Origin: Clostridiaceae bacterium
GTDB lineage: Bacteria; Bacillota; Clostridia; Clostridiales; Clostridiaceae
Reading direction: 5' to 3'
Assembly (NCBI GenBank): GCA_003510765.1
Contig: DOKV01000206.1
Span: forward strand, 1-6,428
DNA length: 6,428 nt
Numbering within the stretch: position 1 is the first letter of the stretch; each line of letters opens with the position of its first letter. Under the pieces are notes generated by a model, which was not told the origin of the DNA, ran no database searches, and saw only the letters and a list, made by a program, of their open reading frames with translations. Shown one piece after another: positions 6,409 to 6,428 of the stretch. A program made the translations under genes and the position numbers.

Positions 6409-6428
6409 ATTACAGCTGATTTAATGCT

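Noticed and set aside
1..6428. CRISPR array, tRNA, rRNA or transposase gene
   Set aside because: No regularly spaced repeats, cloverleaf-like sequence, rRNA motifs or transposase frames were seen.

Overview
The window reads as part of a Clostridia-like (Firmicutes) chromosome of moderate GC. Strong AGGAGG-type ribosome binding sites, short gene spacing and homologue types support this; I cannot name the species. Every recognised gene is on the minus strand, so transcription runs from high to low coordinates.

Layout in transcription order. (1) 6428-6342 is AT-rich, has stops in all three minus frames and holds no recognisable gene. (2) 6341-5847 is the C-terminal part of an ABC-2 permease of the COG3694/PF06182 type, missing its N-terminal half, followed by an intrinsic terminator (5791-5833). 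(3) 5845-5718 holds the probable promoter and operator of the next operon: a TATACT -10 box and two tandem 10-bp repeats where a -35 box should lie. (4) 5717-1663 is a tight five-gene operon: ABC ATPase, two short ABC-2 permeases, a multi-pass NarL/LiaS-type histidine kinase and a NarL/FixJ-type response regulator. Junctions are an abutting TAA/ATG, a 4-nt ATGA overlap, a 2-nt gap and an 8-nt overlap. (5) 1662-1500 is a structured intergenic RNA region with a 12-bp hairpin, a 10-nt upstream segment complementary to its loop, and a terminator hairpin. (6) 1499-1 is the first 499 codons of a GlnA-like glutamine synthetase, cut by the window edge.

The five-gene operon has the logic of the Bacillus LnrJK-LnrLMN (YfiJKLMN) and YvfRSTU systems: an exporter of membrane-active or lipophilic compounds under control of a kinase and regulator encoded with it. 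The kinase has no sizeable extracellular domain, which suggests sensing within the membrane or through the transporter. The substrate cannot be read from the sequence.

The most unusual element is the RNA structure between the regulator and glnA. It is either the 3' end of the transporter operon mRNA or a glnA leader with an attenuator. A known precedent for glnA control by antitermination is the clostridial ANTAR protein NitR, but the loops here do not match the ANTAR dual-hexaloop motif.
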